Assembly: GCA_013811765.1 (NCBI GenBank)
Contig: JACCUO010000202.1
Location: forward strand, 1 to 7,233
Origin: Thermoleophilaceae bacterium
GTDB taxonomy: Bacteria; Actinomycetota; Thermoleophilia; Solirubrobacterales; Thermoleophilaceae
Direction of reading: 5' to 3'
DNA: 7,233 bases
Shown here one piece after another: positions 1 through 5,991 of this stretch. The notes beneath the pieces are model-generated. The model did no database searches and had not been told where the DNA came from. It was given only the letters and a program-made list of their open reading frames with translations. Position 1 is the stretch's first letter. The number at the start of each line of letters is the position of its first letter. The translations under genes were made by a program, and so were the position numbers.

Positions 1-553
1 AGGTCGAGAACTTGAAGCCCTTGCGGTAGTCGAACTTCTCCGCGGCGCGAACCAGGCCGAGCGTTCCCTCCTGGATCAGGTCGAGGAACGGCAGCCCCTG
101 GTTGCGGTAGTTCTTGGCGATCGAGACCACCAGACGCAGGTTCGACTCCACCATCTTCTGCTTGGCGTCGAGGTCACCGCGCTCGATCCGCTTGGCCAGG
201 TCGACCTCTTCCTGGGCGGTGAGCAGGCGGACCTTGCCGATGTCCTTGAGGAACAGCTGCAGGCTGTCCGTGGTCATGTCCGGCTTCAGGTCGATCGTGG
301 CCTTCTTGCGGCGGCCGCGCTTGTCGGGGGCGCGCTCCACCTGCGTCGAGGCGGTCAGCGCCGGGTCGATCTCCTCGACCAGCTCGATCTCCGACTTCTC
401 GAGGTGGGCGTGCAGGTCCTCGATGTCGCCCTCGTCGAGCTCGATCTCGGCCAGCGCCGTGGCGACCTCGCCGTACGTGAGCACGCCGGCCTGCCGCCCC
501 CTTGTGAGGAGCGTCTTGACTTCTTCCAGCTCTTGGAGTTCCCCAACTGACAT
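1..553 (-). CDS. sigA: Primary RNA polymerase sigma factor (RpoD/SigA), N-terminal part, cut by window edge
   Basis: This is the housekeeping sigma factor that directs core RNA polymerase to -10/-35 promoters. The reading frame is open to base 1, so 184 codons are visible and the C-terminal part (rest of region 2, regions 3 and 4) lies outside. Residues 1-62 are an acidic region 1.1-like module ([20 protein letters not shown]). A basic linker follows (residues 74-85, KRGRRKK). Region 1.2 is at 96-127 ([21 protein letters not shown]). The start of region 2 is at 131-184, with the core-binding and -10 signatures [24 protein letters not shown] and [13 protein letters not shown]. The ATG at 553 is preferred because GAGG lies 8 nt upstream. 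The ATG at 559 would add two residues but leaves only 2 nt after GAGG. Region 1.1 and the absence of ECF-type sequence argue for a group 1 or close group 2 sigma factor. Without region 4, group 1 versus 2 cannot be settled. Confidence 0.93.
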   Translation of the reverse strand, partial: MSVGELQELEEVKTLLTRGRQAGVLTYGEVATALAEIELDEGDIEDLHAHLEKSEIELVEEIDPALTASTQVERAPDKRGRRKKATIDLKPDMTTDSLQLFLKDIGKVRLLTAQEEVDLAKRIERGDLDAKQKMVESNLRLVVSIAKNYRNQGLPFLDLIQEGTLGLVRAAEKFDYRKGFKFST

Positions 554-613
554 ATTCATTACCTCGGAAAAGGGCTTGGGCGCGGGCCTCAGGCCATTCA
601 AACAGACGCTGCA

Positions 614-641
614 ATCATACCGCTATCTTTTCTGAAGTCAA
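614..641 (-). promoter_or_regulatory. Sigma-70-type promoter of the sigA gene
   Basis: On the minus strand, TTGACT (636-641) is followed after a 16-nt spacer by TATGAT (614-619). Each hexamer matches the consensus at five of six positions. Transcription would start near 607, giving a leader of about 55 nt before the ATG at 553. The AT-rich spacer stands out against the GC-rich surroundings. It is the best promoter in the window by eye. Confidence 0.72.
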
Positions 642-711
642 GCAGCCCAACATGGGTGGAGCCGCTCGAGCGCCCTACCAGCGGCCGCTTTACATACCCG
701 GAAAGCGCGAA

Positions 712-740
712 TTGGATGTACGCCTGACGACAACTAGACT
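712..740 (+). promoter_or_regulatory. Putative promoter for the brkB-family gene
   Basis: TTGGAT (712-717) and TAGACT (735-740) are separated by 17 nt. They match the -35 and -10 consensus at three and four positions. The start would be near 747, about 40 nt before the ATG at 786. This is a moderate match in the correct place, and an inverted repeat overlaps its -10 and start point. Confidence 0.4.
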
Positions 741-762
741 GCGCCACCGATGAGTGGCGTAG
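739..762 (+). repeat. Inverted repeat over the putative brkB start point
   Basis: The arms at 739-747 and 754-762 can form a 9-bp stem with one G-T wobble (core CGCCAC/GTGGCG) around a 6-nt loop. It overlaps the last bases of the putative -10 and the expected transcription start. It could be an operator or a 5'-leader hairpin. No regulator is identifiable from the repeat, and chance is possible in GC-rich DNA. Confidence 0.4.
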
Positions 763-785
763 AGCCCAACCTACCTGGAAAGTAG

Positions 786-1661
786 ATGCCGGTCTCCGCG
801 GGCGAGGCGCATCGCGCGCCATGGCGGACGGCCAAGGACCTCTACCGGAAGCTCTACGAGGACAACGTTACCGGCCTCTCGGGCATGGTCGCCTACAACA
901 TGCTCCTCTCGGTTTTCCCGCTGGCGCTACTGGCGCTGTTCATCGCCGGCCGGGTCCTGGAGAGCGGAGACCTCGAGCAGAGCGTCCTCCAGGACCTGCG
1001 TCAGCTCTTTCCTACCGCGACCGACAAGACGCTCACCCAGGCGCTCGACCGGGTAAGCGGGTCCTCGACCGGCTTCGGCGTCGTCGCGCTCGTGACAAGC
1101 GTCTACATAGGCTCCTCGTTCTGGGGTGCGATCGACACGGCGTTCTGCCGGATCTATCACGTGCGCTGCCGCACCTGGGTGGAACAGAAGCGCTTCGCGC
1201 TGGCGATGCTTGTGGTGGTCCTCCTGTTCATGGCGGCGACGGTGGCGGTGCCAACCCTCCAGAGTCTGTTGGTGGCGAGCGCCGACGACCTTCCCCTGGG
1301 ACTGTCCGAGATCAAGGGCCTCGTCTATGCGCTCACGCTCCTGGCCGGCCTGCTCCTTCTCTTCTTGATCCTCTGCGTCATCTACTGGACGGTGCCCAAC
1401 AGGCTGGTGCCGTGGCGCGCCATCTGGCCGGGCGCCCTGGCGGCGACCATTGCGATCGGAGTGGTGGACTACGCGTTTCCGGCCTATCTCTCGAACATCT
1501 CCACGATCGCCCGCTTCGGGACGACGTTCGTGTTCGTCCTGATCGTCCTCCTGTGGTTCTACGCGCTCGCGATCATCATCCTGGCCGGAGCGACGATCAA
1601 CGCGATGCGGTTCGAGATCCACGACACCGGTGAGCTCAGCGTGGGCCAGGGGTCATCCTGA
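786..1661 (+). CDS. YihY/virulence factor BrkB family inner-membrane protein
   Basis: This is a 291-residue polytopic membrane protein of the YihY/BrkB family, historically mis-named ribonuclease BN. The biochemical role of the family is not firmly established, and transport or envelope functions have been proposed. A short basic amphipathic N-terminus (RTAKDLYRKLYEDNV) precedes the family hallmark AYNMLLSVFPLALLAL at residues 36-51. About six hydrophobic segments follow, near residues 36-55, 96-116, 138-160, 180-203, 214-235 and 245-272. The WTVPNR...WRAIWPGA loop between helices 4 and 5 and the final WFYALAIIILAGATINA helix are also typical. Length is normal for the family. The start is the first in-frame ATG. 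Its SD (GGAAAG, only 3 nt away) is poor, but no better upstream start exists. The gene heads a plus-strand run and its stop lies 29 nt before the next gene. Confidence 0.88.
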   Translation: MPVSAGEAHRAPWRTAKDLYRKLYEDNVTGLSGMVAYNMLLSVFPLALLALFIAGRVLESGDLEQSVLQDLRQLFPTATDKTLTQALDRVSGSSTGFGVVALVTSVYIGSSFWGAIDTAFCRIYHVRCRTWVEQKRFALAMLVVVLLFMAATVAVPTLQSLLVASADDLPLGLSEIKGLVYALTLLAGLLLLFLILCVIYWTVPNRLVPWRAIWPGALAATIAIGVVDYAFPAYLSNISTIARFGTTFVFVLIVLLWFYALAIIILAGATINAMRFEIHDTGELSVGQGSS

Positions 1662-1674
1662 CACTCCGGGTGAC

Positions 1675-1683
1675 AGGAGGTGA
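1675..1683 (+). promoter_or_regulatory. Near-perfect Shine-Dalgarno sequence ahead of the response regulator
   Basis: AGGAGGTGA is fully complementary to the anti-SD end of 16S rRNA. It lies 7 nt (counting from its last base) before the in-frame GTG at 1691 and 49 nt before the ATG at 1733. It is by far the strongest ribosome-binding site in the window and is the main reason for choosing the GTG start. Confidence 0.7.
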
Positions 1684-1688
1684 ACCTA

Positions 1689-1718
1689 TTGTGCCCCTGC
1701 GATCCCCACCGATAGTAT
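1689..1718 (+). promoter_or_regulatory. Possible internal promoter before the response regulator
   Basis: TTGTGC (1689-1694) and TAGTAT (1713-1718), with an 18-nt spacer, lie in a locally AT-richer patch. Transcription would begin near 1725, just before the ATG at 1733, and would exclude the upstream SD and GTG. The hexamer matches are modest. Confidence 0.25.
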
Positions 1719-2359
1719 ATGTTTCTTACACCATGCCTTCGTCGAAAGAAGCGCCCAGCTGCCTGATCATCGACGAGCATCCGGTGATCCGGCAAGGCGT
1801 GGTGGCGCTCTTGGAGTCCACCTGGGAGGGTGCCAAGGTGACCGACGCCGAGAACCTCGAAGCCGCGCTCGAGTTCGCGAGCGGAACGCCCCCCGAGGTC
1901 GTGATCGTCGACCCGTGGCGAGCCGGCGCGGACATCGGCGAGCTGGTCAAGCGGCTGAGCAAGAGCCTCGGGGCCCCGATCGTGATCTTCACGGCAGACG
2001 GCGGAGCGCGGCTGCTCAGCGAGGCACTGAAGGCGGGGGTGAAGGGCTACGTGCGCAAGGACTCCCCCCCCACCGACCTCATCCGGGCGATCGAGGCGGC
2101 GCGGGCCGGAGAGTTCTACGTGGATCCCGGCCTTTCCTCCACGATCGTGCTGGAGGAGGGCGACCGCACGCTGAGCTCACGTCAGCGAGAGATCCTGCAG
2201 ATGCTCGCCGACGGCATGGCCACCGACGTCGTGGCGAAAGACCTCGGCCTCTCCACCGAGACCGTCCGCACCCATACCAAGCGCATCCTCGCAAAGCTCG
2301 AGGCCTCAACCCGTACGCAGGCGGTTGCCATCGGCATCCGCTACGGGCTGATCGAGTAG
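1691..2359 (+). CDS. NarL/FixJ-type (LuxR-family) response regulator, orphan
   Basis: This is a two-component DNA-binding regulator of 222 residues from the GTG at 1691. The receiver domain (about residues 23-138) keeps the acidic pair Asp28-Glu29, the phospho-acceptor Asp74 at the end of beta 3 (VVIVDP), the switch Thr101 (VIFTAD) and Lys123 (GYVRKDSP). The LuxR-type helix-turn-helix spans about 160-221: LSSRQREILQMLADGM, the AKDLGLSTETVRTHTKRILAKL recognition unit, and a terminal AIGIRYGLI. All phosphorylation residues are present, so it should respond to a kinase, but no histidine kinase gene is adjacent. The start is uncertain. GTG 1691 has an excellent SD. ATG 1733 (208 aa) has none, but the 14 codons between them use AT-ending codons (ATA, GTA, TAT, GTT, TCT) unlike the rest of the gene, as in untranslated DNA. 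Target genes are unknown. It lies between the brkB-family gene and moeA. Confidence 0.9.
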   Translation: MPLRSPPIVYVSYTMPSSKEAPSCLIIDEHPVIRQGVVALLESTWEGAKVTDAENLEAALEFASGTPPEVVIVDPWRAGADIGELVKRLSKSLGAPIVIFTADGGARLLSEALKAGVKGYVRKDSPPTDLIRAIEAARAGEFYVDPGLSSTIVLEEGDRTLSSRQREILQMLADGMATDVVAKDLGLSTETVRTHTKRILAKLEASTRTQAVAIGIRYGLIE

Positions 2360-2398
2360 CTCCCTCCCGCCGCGCGGGCTGCCTGGGAAGATCCGCAC

Positions 2399-3607
2399 GT
2401 GGCGGAGCTGATCGGGATCGACGAGGCCCGGCGCCGGGTGCTTGCGGAGGTTTGGCGCCCTGCGGCCGAGGACGTCCGGCTCGATCGGGCGCTCGGACGC
2501 GTGCTCTCCGAGGACGTGACGAGCCCGGTTGATGTCCCCCCGTTCGACGCGTCGGCGATGGACGGGTTTGCAGTAGCCGGGACCGCCCCGGCGGAGCTCC
2601 GAATCACAGGAGAGTCGCGCGCCGGATGGCCCTCGTCGGTGGGCGTGGAACCGGGAACCGCGGTGGCTATCTCCACCGGCGCGGCCATCCCCACCGGTAC
2701 GGTGGCGGTCGTGCCAGTCGAGTGCACCGCCCGACTCGGTGGCTCGGTGCGGGTGGAGGAGGTGCCCGAGAACGCCAACGTAAGGCGCGCCGGCGAGGAT
2801 GTACTTGCAGGAACGGTGGTGATGAGCGCCGGCCGAGAGCTCGGTCCGGCGGCGATCGGCGTGCTGGCAGGCGTCGGGCTTGCCAAGGCGCCCTGCGCGC
2901 GCAGGCCGAGGGTCTCCCTGGTGGCCACCGGCGACGAACTCGTCGAGCCCGGCCTCGCGCTCGCTCCCGGGCGCATATGGAGCTCCAACCCGCTCGCCCT
3001 CGCCGGCCAGATAGCGCGCGCGGGGGGCGAGGTGGCCCTCAGCCAGACCGTCCCGGACGAGCCGCGAGCCACGCGCGAGGCGCTCGAGCGCGCGCTTGCC
3101 TCCGCGGAGGTGGTCTGCGTTTCGGGCGGCGTGTCCGTGGGGGCGCACGACCACGTGAAGGGCGCGCTCGAGGAGCTGGGGGTGGCCGAGCGCTTCTGGG
3201 GAGTCGCGCTGCAGCCCGGCAAGCCCACCTGGTTCGGCGTGGCCTCCCGGCCAGCCGGCCGGGCGCTCGTCTTCGGGCTGCCCGGCAACCCGGTGTCGGC
3301 GATGGTCACCTTCCACCTCTTCGCGCGTCCCGCTCTGCGGGCCCTCCAGGGCGCCGATCCACGACCGAGGACCGCCTCAGCCGTTCTCGACGGACCCCTG
3401 CGCCGCAACCCCCGCCGGGCGCAGGCCGTGCGCTGCGCTCTCAGCGCGCGCGAGGATGGCTGGCACGCGGTCCCGACCGGGCCCCAGGGCTCGCACGTCA
3501 TGACATCGATGCTGGCCGCCGACGCCCTCGCGATGGTGCCAACCGGCCAGGGAGAGCTTGCGTGCGGCGAGCGTGTGCGGGTCGAGCTTCTCGAGGGGGC
3601 GGTCTGA
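2399..3607 (+). CDS. moeA: Molybdopterin molybdenumtransferase MoeA
   Basis: MoeA inserts molybdate into adenylylated molybdopterin, the last step of molybdenum cofactor synthesis, in the cytoplasm. The 402-residue length is normal. Signatures in order are VPPFDASAMDGFAV (46-59), ISTGAAIPTG (91-100), NVRRAGEDVLAG (127-138), VATGDEL (175-181), the MoCF domain signature SGGVSVGAHDHVK (242-254), QPGKPTWFGV (272-281), GLPGNPVSAMVTF (293-305) and a C-terminal GPQGSH segment. From my recalled alignment with E. coli MoeA, the acidic residues D142, E188, D228 and D259 are kept (here D134, E180, D220, D251). Lysines K275 and K279 are replaced by Gly268 and Gln272. The GTG start has GGGAAG 8 nt upstream (2385-2390). 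The gene begins 39 nt after the response regulator. No other cofactor-synthesis or molybdoenzyme gene is in the window. Confidence 0.96.
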   Translation: MAELIGIDEARRRVLAEVWRPAAEDVRLDRALGRVLSEDVTSPVDVPPFDASAMDGFAVAGTAPAELRITGESRAGWPSSVGVEPGTAVAISTGAAIPTGTVAVVPVECTARLGGSVRVEEVPENANVRRAGEDVLAGTVVMSAGRELGPAAIGVLAGVGLAKAPCARRPRVSLVATGDELVEPGLALAPGRIWSSNPLALAGQIARAGGEVALSQTVPDEPRATREALERALASAEVVCVSGGVSVGAHDHVKGALEELGVAERFWGVALQPGKPTWFGVASRPAGRALVFGLPGNPVSAMVTFHLFARPALRALQGADPRPRTASAVLDGPLRRNPRRAQAVRCALSAREDGWHAVPTGPQGSHVMTSMLAADALAMVPTGQGELACGERVRVELLEGAV

Positions 3608-3631
3608 GGTGACTCCACTAGGTTTCCCGCG

Positions 3632-4309
3632 GTGAGAAAGCACGATCCGAGACAGGCAATCGGACGGCGCCGGCAGGCACGCGCGCGCGTGCGGATCGTC
3701 GATGTGCCGGAGTCCGAGGCACCCCCGGACGGCAGCGTCACCACCAAGCAGGCGGCGGAGGTCACGCTTCCACGTTCGGAGCTCGACCGGATCTGGAACG
3801 CCGAGTACCTGGAACGCCTCGCGGCGACCTATTGGCGTTTTCTCACCCGCGTCTCACTCGGGCTGCTGCGGGTCCTCTACACAGCCGACACGCGCGAGAT
3901 CGTCCTGCTCGGCAGGCCATTCGTCCTGTTGCGCTTTTTGGCCCCGGAGTACGAGATGGCCCCGAACCGCGGCACCGTCACATGGCGGATCGACAAAGGC
4001 GTCCTCGTGGCACCCGCAGGCCGGGCGAAGGGCTATCTGCGGATCTCCGTTGAGCGCCTGGAGGACCGCTCCGGGCAGGTCTCGGGCACCGTGACCTGCG
4101 AGGTGGCCAACTTCTATCCGCTGGTCGCCGGCTGGGGCTGGTTCTCAAGGATCGGGCGCCACCTCTACCGCATCACCCAGCTGCGGATACACGTGATCGT
4201 GACCAACTCGTTCCTGCGCAGCCTCGCCCGTTTGGACCTCGTGCGATCATCGGTGGGCGCCTTCGCCCCCCCGCGAGAGCCGACTCAGGAGCGGGCGGCG
4301 GCCGGATGA
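3632..4309 (+). CDS. Uncharacterised 225-residue protein
   Basis: I do not recognise this family. The protein has a highly basic, probably disordered N-terminus (residues 1-24, RKHDPRQAIGRRRQARARVR). A Pro/Asp/Glu linker follows (25-48). Next comes an amphipathic helical stretch rich in Leu and aromatic residues (50-84, ending TRVSLGLLRVLY), which may be membrane-associated rather than a clean transmembrane helix. The rest looks like a compact beta-rich domain (88-160), with VTWRIDKGVLVAPAGR, GYLRISVERLED and SGQVSGTVTCEVANFYP. A second aromatic/basic helical tail is at 163-205. No catalytic motif is apparent. The GTG at 3632 follows the moeA stop by 24 nt without a clear SD, and in-frame GTGs at 3689 and 3704 would remove the basic tail. 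Codon use matches neighbouring genes, so it is very likely real and probably co-transcribed with moeA. A convergent hairpin lies just downstream. The repeating Gly/Val beta pattern could suit a lipid- or ligand-binding fold, but that is a guess. Confidence 0.8.
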   Translation: MRKHDPRQAIGRRRQARARVRIVDVPESEAPPDGSVTTKQAAEVTLPRSELDRIWNAEYLERLAATYWRFLTRVSLGLLRVLYTADTREIVLLGRPFVLLRFLAPEYEMAPNRGTVTWRIDKGVLVAPAGRAKGYLRISVERLEDRSGQVSGTVTCEVANFYPLVAGWGWFSRIGRHLYRITQLRIHVIVTNSFLRSLARLDLVRSSVGAFAPPREPTQERAAAG

Positions 4310-4335
4310 CATGCGCTCCCCCCTAGCGCGGTCTA

Positions 4336-4371
4336 AGGGTCCGCGCAAGAACTAGCGCTTGCGTGGGCCCT
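4336..4371. terminator. Long hairpin between convergent genes, probable bidirectional terminator
   Basis: Arms at 4336-4349 and 4358-4371 pair over 14 bp (GGGTCCGCGCAAG with CTTGCGTGGGCCC plus a closing A-T). Two G-T wobbles are included, and the loop is 8 nt. The hairpin lies 26 nt past the stop of the 225-residue protein. Its right arm runs into the glpX stop codon (4370-4372). Neither strand has a real U-tract, so it is not a textbook intrinsic terminator, although U-poor hairpins are common at actinobacterial gene ends. Confidence 0.6.
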
Positions 4372-5365
4372 AACCCACCATCTCGCCCGTGATCTCGCGC
4401 AGCTTCGCTCGGTCGTGGCGGGCATGCACCTTGCGGACGGTCCCCGAGCGTGACCGCATCACGAGCGACTCCGTGGTCGCCCCTTCGGGCCCCTCGAAGT
4501 GCACGCCGGCGAGCATGTCGCCCTCGGTGACCCCGGTCGCCGAGAAGAAGATGTTCTCCCCGGAGACCAGGCGGTCGGTGTCGAGGACCTCCTCGAGGTC
4601 GTAGCCGGCCTCGAGGGCGGCCCGGCGCTCCTCGTCGTTCCGGGGCCAGAGGCGCCCGATGATCTTGCCGCCGATGCACTTGATCGCGGAGGCGGACAGC
4701 ACACCCTCCGGGGTACCGCCGATCCCGTACATCAGGTCGATCGGCGAGCCCTGCGTGACCGCTATCAGGGAAGCGGCGACGTCGCCGTGGGGGATGAAGC
4801 GGATCCGCGCCCCCGCCTCGCGGATCTCGCGGACGGCGTCGTCATGGCGCTCGCGATCGAGCATGACCACGACCACGTCTCCCACCGACGTTCCCTTCTC
4901 CTTGGCGATCAGCTGGAGGGTCTCGGGCAGCGGGCGCTCCAGGTCGAGCAGGTGCGCTACGTCCTTGGCCGCAGCCATCTTCTCCATGTAGAAGCATGGC
5001 CCGGGGTCGAACATCGTGCCGCGGTCGGCGAGGGCGATCACGGCGAGCGAGTTCGGGAACCCCTTGGCGCACAGGTCGGTGCCCTCGAGCGGGTCCACCG
5101 CGATGTCCACCTCGGGCGGTGAGCCGTCGCCGATCTTCTCCCCGTTGTAGAGCATCGGGGCCTCGTCCTTCTCGCCCTCACCGATGACGACGGTCCCGTC
5201 CATGTGCACGGTGCCGAGCATCAGCCGCATCGCATCGACAGCCGCTCCGTCCGCGGACTCCTTCTCGCCGCGGCCGATCCAGCGCGCCGCTGCCAGCGCC
5301 GCGTACTCTGTGGTGCGGACAAGCTCGAGGGCCAGGTTGCGATCCGGCCTTGCGTCGACATTCAT
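4370..5365 (-). CDS. glpX: Class II fructose-1,6-bisphosphatase (GlpX)
   Basis: GlpX hydrolyses fructose-1,6-bisphosphate to fructose-6-phosphate in gluconeogenesis. It is a metal-dependent cytoplasmic enzyme of the lithium-sensitive phosphatase superfamily. The 331-residue length is normal. Signatures are GRGEKESADGAAVDAMR (31-47), VIGEGEKDEAPML (60-72), the metal/phosphate motif DPLEGT (91-96), HGDVAASL (193-200), MYGIGGTPEGV (212-222) and ENIFFSATGVTEGD near the C-terminus. Expected metal ligands Glu63, Asp91, Glu94 and Glu220 are present. The position of E. coli Asp33 is Glu34 here, a conservative change. The ATG directly follows the stop of the upstream membrane-protein gene (TAG-ATG, no gap). 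A GGGGG SD-like run lies 8 nt upstream, inside that gene, which implies translational coupling. Dual FBPase/sedoheptulose-bisphosphatase activity is known in some relatives and cannot be judged here. Confidence 0.96.
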   Translation of the reverse strand: MNVDARPDRNLALELVRTTEYAALAAARWIGRGEKESADGAAVDAMRLMLGTVHMDGTVVIGEGEKDEAPMLYNGEKIGDGSPPEVDIAVDPLEGTDLCAKGFPNSLAVIALADRGTMFDPGPCFYMEKMAAAKDVAHLLDLERPLPETLQLIAKEKGTSVGDVVVVMLDRERHDDAVREIREAGARIRFIPHGDVAASLIAVTQGSPIDLMYGIGGTPEGVLSASAIKCIGGKIIGRLWPRNDEERRAALEAGYDLEEVLDTDRLVSGENIFFSATGVTEGDMLAGVHFEGPEGATTESLVMRSRSGTVRKVHARHDRAKLREITGEMVG

Positions 5366-5881
5366 CTAGATGACCCCCGGGGGCTTTCGGCCCTCCTTGT
5401 AGCGCGACTGGCGTAGATAGCCGCTGGCCGCCATCCCGAGGGAGGCGAACAGCGCCACGAAGTATCCGATCTGAAGAGAGATCTCGATGGCCAGGTCGGT
5501 GGCCTCGTCCTTGGGCCGTCCCAGGATGATCCCGTTGCAGAGAACGAGGACGAAGGCGATTATGCCCACGAGCATCGTCACCTCTCCCGGCTTCCAGGTG
5601 AGCTTGTGCTCGCGCGCGATGATCCAGGAGAGGATGAAGGGGGCGGCGGCGGCGGCCACGAGGAGAAGATCGAGCAGAGCGAAGGTCTGCCACGCGTTCA
5701 CGGTGTCGCCCCCACCGGCCCCGGCGAGCCTGGAGTTGCCGTTGTCCTCACTGGTGCCGAACCAGGGCAGGAACAGCGACCCAACGAGCACCAGCGCCGC
5801 CGTCCAGCCTGCGTACTCGGCGGGGGTGAGGCGCCCGAGGTCGAGATACCCGCCACGACCTTCCGCCCTCGAAGCTTCCAC
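5366..5881 (-). CDS. Small four-helix membrane protein, unknown function
   Basis: This is a hydrophobic protein of 171 residues from the GTG at 5881. Four likely transmembrane segments lie at about residues 24-42 (WTAALVLVGSLFLPWF), 66-88, 101-121 and 135-156. A hydrophilic Asn/Gly-rich loop (43-63, EDNGNSRLAGAGGGD) separates helices 1 and 2, and a basic tail (157-168, RQSRYKEGRKPP) ends the protein. The positive-inside rule would put both termini in the cytoplasm. The LPWF after helix 1 recurs in small actinobacterial membrane proteins of unknown function, and I assign no role. The frame stays open upstream to 6169, but that extension would overlap egtB and has non-coding codon use. GTG 5881 (weak SD, AGG about 10 nt upstream) is the likeliest start, and GTG 5944 is an alternative. 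Its TAG stop abuts the glpX ATG, so the two genes form an operon. Confidence 0.75.
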   Translation of the reverse strand: MEASRAEGRGGYLDLGRLTPAEYAGWTAALVLVGSLFLPWFGTSEDNGNSRLAGAGGGDTVNAWQTFALLDLLLVAAAAAPFILSWIIAREHKLTWKPGEVTMLVGIIAFVLVLCNGIILGRPKDEATDLAIEISLQIGYFVALFASLGMAASGYLRQSRYKEGRKPPGVI

Positions 5882-5991
5882 GGCGCGAAACCTAGCACCG
5901 GCCGCTGGGGGCCGCGTGAGGCCATGTGCATGGGCGCCAAACACGTTTAGATGTAAGGCTGCCCGGTTAAGGTTGGACCAGCAGCTGCCCC
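5882..5991. promoter_or_regulatory. Divergent control region between the membrane-protein/glpX operon and egtB
   Basis: This 110-bp gap must carry the start signals of both divergent units. An AT-richer patch at 5941-5972 is the likely promoter core. No hexamer pair with good spacing stands out on either strand. On the minus strand, TTAACC (5965-5970) and TAAACG (5944-5949) are only 15 nt apart. A small GC hairpin (5899-5903 with 5910-5914) lies near the membrane-protein start. Confidence 0.35.

Noticed and set aside
174..614. Minus-strand open frame of 146 codons over the left edge
   Set aside because: It is out of frame with the sigma factor, whose own frame gives an unmistakable region 1.2/2 sequence over the same bases. 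The Arg/Gly/Ala-rich product is typical of a shadow frame.
664..689. Perfect palindromes GCTCGAGC (664-671) and AGCGGCCGCT (680-689) in the divergent intergenic region
   Set aside because: Short GC palindromes are expected by chance at this base composition. They have no common half-site and no clear placement relative to either promoter.
598..822. Minus-strand 74-codon frame across the sigA-brkB intergenic region
   Set aside because: It covers the sigA promoter and the putative brkB promoter and has no recognisable motif or coding-type codon use.
2366..2378. Small hairpin CCCGC-CGC-GCGGG between the response regulator and moeA
   Set aside because: It has a 5-bp stem, a 3-nt loop and no U-tract. 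It is too short to call a terminator in such GC-rich DNA.
2626..3612. Long plus-strand frame of 328 codons inside moeA
   Set aside because: It is a GC-driven shadow of moeA. The moeA frame carries all the family motifs, while this product is Arg/Gly-rich low complexity.
2341..3765. Minus-strand frame of 474 codons opposite moeA
   Set aside because: It is the antisense of a clear moeA gene, with Ser/Arg/Pro/Ala-rich low-complexity translation and no motif.
4499..5122. Plus-strand 207-codon frame opposite glpX
   Set aside because: It is antisense to glpX, and the product resembles a mirrored acidic/basic repeat rather than a folded protein.
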